This document shows, piece by piece, positions 9,357 to 11,511 of a stretch of DNA of 11,511 nucleotides. Origin of the DNA: Massilia sp. UBA2709 (GTDB lineage Bacteria > Pseudomonadota > Gammaproteobacteria > Burkholderiales > Burkholderiaceae_D); NCBI GenBank assembly GCA_002354135.1, contig DEKZ01000324.1, positions 1-11,511 on the forward strand. The letters are read 5' to 3'. Each line of letters begins with the position of its first letter. Position 1 is the first letter of the stretch. The notes beneath the pieces were generated by a model. That model saw nothing but the letters and a program-made list of their open reading frames with translations, was not told the DNA's origin and did not search any database. The position numbers and the translations under genes are program-made.

Positions 9357-10117
9357 GCGCCCACGTCGAACGGCGCGCAGCGCCCCAGTCCAGCCGCGGC
9401 GCGGCCGGCACCAGCCCGCAGAACCTCGTCGACCTGATGTACGAAGGTTTCTACGCCCTGTTCCTGCTGAAGAACGGCTGCGGCCCCCACGACAAGACCG
9501 CTTTCGCCGACCACATGACCGCCTTCCTGGGCGACGTCGACCGCAACGCCAAGGCGCTCGGCGTCGCGGCCGAGGACGTCACCGCCGCCAAGTACGCCTT
9601 CTGCTCGGCGGTGGACGAGATCATCCTGCGCTCGGACTACGAGGTGCGCGAAGCCTGGGAAACCCGACCGCTGCAGCTGCGCGTGTTCGGCGACCAGCTC
9701 GCCGGCGAACACTTCTTCCACCGGCTCGAGGACCTGCGCGCCAAGGGCAGCGTCCACCTGCAGGCACTCGAGGTCTTCCACATGTGCCTGCTGCTCGGCT
9801 TCCAGGGCCGCTATGCGCTCGACGGCCAGGACAAGCTGAACTACCTGGTGGCGCGCCTGGGCGACGAGATTGCCCGCATGCGCGGCAAGAACCGCGGCTT
9901 CGCGCCGCACGCCGAGCGGCCCGACCAGATCACCAACACGCTGCGCAGCGATTTGTCGCTGTGGGTGCTGTCGGCGGTCTTCGCACTGGCCGGGCTGGCG
10001 GCCTACGTGGGTTTCCGCGCCAAGCTCTCGCACGACACCGAAACCACCCTGGCCAGCTACAACGACCTGGTGAAACTGCCGCCGCGCGCGGCGAACGTGA
10101 CCATTACACTGCCCTAG
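9353..10117 (+). CDS. tssL: T6SS inner-membrane protein TssL (DotU/IcmH family), short form
   Basis: TssL is an inner-membrane part of the T6SS trans-envelope complex and works with TssM and TssK. The 254-residue product has a cytoplasmic DotU domain (about 25-175) with NLVDLMYEGFYALFLLKNG (24-42), KYAFCSAVDEIIL (80-92), ETRPLQLRVFGD (103-114) and LLLGFQGRYAL (146-156). A single transmembrane helix follows (about 203-221, LWVLSAVFALAGLAAYVGF). Only 33 residues come after it, so there is no OmpA-like peptidoglycan-binding extension. The ATG at 9353 overlaps the tssK stop (ATGA). tssM commonly follows tssL, but here tssL is the last plus-strand gene seen, and its 3' end overlaps a convergent gene by 14 bases. 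Confidence 0.96.
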   Translation: MSAHVERRAAPQSSRGAAGTSPQNLVDLMYEGFYALFLLKNGCGPHDKTAFADHMTAFLGDVDRNAKALGVAAEDVTAAKYAFCSAVDEIILRSDYEVREAWETRPLQLRVFGDQLAGEHFFHRLEDLRAKGSVHLQALEVFHMCLLLGFQGRYALDGQDKLNYLVARLGDEIARMRGKNRGFAPHAERPDQITNTLRSDLSLWVLSAVFALAGLAAYVGFRAKLSHDTETTLASYNDLVKLPPRAANVTITLP

Positions 10118-10817
10118 CCTGCCTCCTGCCCGGCCTGCACGGCAGGGCGAAGTCGACGTGGTAGTGTTCGTCGTGCCGGATCCACGGCTTGCCTTTCATG
10201 AAGGGCAAGCCGTGCAGCTTCTTCGCCTGGCTGGTCTTCATCACTTCCGCCATGAGCGGCGGATCGAGGATCACCAGCGCGATCCCCACCTCGTTCCGCC
10301 GCGCGGCTTCCCGCAACTGCACCAGGTGGGCGGCCAGCGCCTCGAAGTCGATACGCAGCTCGCCCGCGCGTCCGCGCGCGTCGAACTCCAGCCCATAGCC
10401 GAACTTGTTCAGCGGCGAGGACGGCAACGGCACCGAGTTTCCTTTCCCGTCCATCACCGGCACCATGAAGTCGACCGACAGGCCGTTCTGGTGGGTCCTG
10501 TGCGGCCGCATGCGTCCTCCGTTTTCCAGCCCTGTCTCGCCGTACACGAAACGTTTGCCGGGCGCGCCGCGCTCCAGCGCTGCGTAGGCGTCGAGCAGGA
10601 CGTCACGCACCCGTTCGTGCACATGGGTGCGTCCCATCTGCACGCCGAGGCGGCTGTAGGCTTCGAAGTTGGGTCCGGCGGCGGGAAGCGCGACCGCGCC
10701 GGCGATGCTGCCGGCGCCGACGCGGCCGTAGCAGGTGCTGGCCTGCGCCGGCGCGAAGGCAAGAAGCAGTGGAATCAGGAAGAGATGAACGTGTCGTCTG
10801 GCTGGGTGTGCGGTCAC
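10104..10817 (-). CDS. Periplasmic murein endopeptidase, MepA/TagX-like, T6SS-associated
   Basis: The 237-residue product has a Sec signal peptide (Arg-Arg at 7-8, hydrophobic LFLIPLLLAFA at 12-22, likely cleavage after AQA at 27). Its zinc-peptidase signature is of the LAS/MepA type: THQNGLSVDF with His109 and Asp116 seven apart, then HDEHYHVDF with His218 and His220. Cys29 and Cys227 could form a disulfide. Such enzymes cut peptide cross-links in peptidoglycan. Acinetobacter TagX, an L,D-endopeptidase needed for T6SS biogenesis, is a functional precedent, so this protein probably opens the wall for the membrane complex; that role is inferred. An exported antibacterial effector is less likely, as no immunity gene or secretion marker is seen. 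The start is GTG 10817, inside a GTGA overlap with the OmpA-family gene, with AAGG about 7 bases upstream. The next in-frame Met would remove the signal peptide. Confidence 0.85.
   Translation of the reverse strand: MTAHPARRHVHLFLIPLLLAFAPAQASTCYGRVGAGSIAGAVALPAAGPNFEAYSRLGVQMGRTHVHERVRDVLLDAYAALERGAPGKRFVYGETGLENGGRMRPHRTHQNGLSVDFMVPVMDGKGNSVPLPSSPLNKFGYGLEFDARGRAGELRIDFEALAAHLVQLREAARRNEVGIALVILDPPLMAEVMKTSQAKKLHGLPFMKGKPWIRHDEHYHVDFALPCRPGRRQARAV
10183..10214. repeat. 32-base near-perfect palindrome in the endopeptidase 3' coding region
   Basis: The arms CACGGCTTGCC and GGCAAGCCGTG flank a TTTCATGAAG centre. Fifteen of the 16 symmetric pairs match; the exception is T10194 against G10203. 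It codes for HGLPFMKGKPW in the endopeptidase, so protein sequence partly constrains it. It lies 66 bases past the tssL stop, where rightward tssJKL transcripts would run on, and could fold as a hairpin that ends or protects them. No T run follows on the plus strand. Confidence 0.55.
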
Positions 10818-11511
10818 TGGACAACCTTGAACTCGATGCGGCGATTGCGCGCGCGGCCCTCGATTGTACGATTATCCGCCACCGGCCGGTCTGGTCCTTC
10901 GCCGGACACCGCGATCGAGTCCGGATGGATGCCGCGCGCGGTCACATAGGTCTTCACGGCCTCGGCGCGCGCCTGGCTCAGCGACAGGTTGCCGGCGCGC
11001 GAGCCGGCGTTGTCGGTGTGGCCGATGACCTCGACCCTGACGCCATTCAGTTTTTTCATCGCCTCGCTCATCTGGTCCAGGATCGCCATGCCTGAGGGCG
11101 TGAGCGCCGCCTTGCCCGACTCGAACTCGATGATGCGGTTGGCCAGCGCCGCGTCGAGCACGCCCTGCTCCGAGACCGCCACGCGCAGGCCGTTGTTGAC
11201 GGTGTAGGTCGGGTTCAGGTTGGCGGCAATGTCGCCGGCGATCTGCTGGCGCTGCGCTTCGCTGGCGACGTCGCCGCGCAGGCTGACGTTGTTGCCGTCG
11301 ACCTTCAGCTGGCCGCGGCTGATCAGCTTCAGGTTGGGACCGATCAGGCGTCCGACGTAGTCGTTCCAGTTGGCCGGCGTGGCGACGCGGCCCACCGAAA
11401 GCTGGTCGACCACGCGCTCGGGGCCGTAGACCGCGCGCAGGCGCGCCAGCAGGCTGGCCTTGCTGGCGTCGTCGGCGACCGTGCCGGCGACGACGATCGG
11501 GGCGCCTGGCG
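10814..11511 (-). CDS. BON-OmpA family peptidoglycan-binding protein, N-terminus beyond window
   Basis: The visible 231 C-terminal residues contain one BON-like unit at the right edge (PIVVAGTVADDASKASLLA, ending in VVDQLSVGRV), a second from about 11330 to 11174 (LKVDGNNVSLRGDVASEAQ, ending NNGLRV), and a C-terminal OmpA domain (about 10817-11140). The OmpA domain has GHTDNAGS, NLSLSQARAEAV and EGRARNRRIEF. The Asp of HTDN and the Arg of LSQARA lie 15 residues apart, as in diaminopimelate-binding OmpA domains. The protein should sit in the periplasm or envelope and hold peptidoglycan non-covalently. The frame stays open to the window end, so a GTG at 11413 is an internal codon and not the start. 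The gene stops within GTGA, where the endopeptidase gene begins. It may anchor the T6SS in place of a TssL tail, like TagL/TagN-type accessory proteins; the exact name is uncertain. Confidence 0.88.
   Translation of the reverse strand, partial: PGAPIVVAGTVADDASKASLLARLRAVYGPERVVDQLSVGRVATPANWNDYVGRLIGPNLKLISRGQLKVDGNNVSLRGDVASEAQRQQIAGDIAANLNPTYTVNNGLRVAVSEQGVLDAALANRIIEFESGKAALTPSGMAILDQMSEAMKKLNGVRVEVIGHTDNAGSRAGNLSLSQARAEAVKTYVTARGIHPDSIAVSGEGPDRPVADNRTIEGRARNRRIEFKVVQ

Noticed and set aside
10158..10949. Plus-strand open frame of 263 codons continuing the tssJKL direction
   Set aside because: It is antisense to the endopeptidase and OmpA genes, both of which have clear motifs, and it shows no TssM or other recognisable sequence.

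Overview
This window is part of a type VI secretion system (T6SS) locus, probably from a high-GC betaproteobacterium. The gene content, the Hcp, TssK and TssC sequences, and GC-rich codon use fit Oxalobacteraceae (Massilia/Duganella-like) or a Burkholderiales relative. That placement is inferred from protein character; no 16S or other marker is present. The window is densely coding, with no gap over 300 bases. Ten protein genes are supported, two of them cut by the window edges.

Layout: two T6SS operons diverge from a 190-base intergenic region at 7201-7390. Leftward (minus strand, read right to left) run a TPR lipoprotein gene, tssB, tssC, hcp (tssD), tssE, tssH (clpV) and tssA, which leaves the window at base 1. 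Rightward (plus strand) run tssJ, tssK and tssL. A second minus-strand pair lies beyond tssL and faces it: a BON-OmpA gene entering from the right edge, then a MepA/TagX-like murein endopeptidase gene. The endopeptidase 3' end overlaps the 3' end of tssL by 14 bases.

How the parts fit: TssB and TssC form the contractile sheath, Hcp the inner tube, TssE a baseplate wedge part, TssA the cap or assembly chaperone, and ClpV the ATPase that recycles contracted sheath. TssJ (outer-membrane lipoprotein) and TssL (inner membrane) belong to the trans-envelope complex, and TssK links baseplate to that complex. This TssL is the short form without a peptidoglycan-binding tail. The neighbouring BON-OmpA protein could supply the wall anchor in trans, and the TagX-like enzyme could open the wall for assembly.

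Notable points: tssF and tssG are absent from their common place between tssE and tssH, whose genes lie only 36 bases apart. A sigma54-type -24/-12 match lies upstream of the TPR lipoprotein-tssB operon. A perfect 12-bp stem-loop lies between hcp and tssE, and a 32-base near-perfect palindrome lies in the 3' part of the endopeptidase gene. No tssM, vgrG, PAAR, effector or immunity gene is visible. I found no wholly new system; the unusual features are the gene order, the wall-processing pair and the candidate regulatory structures.
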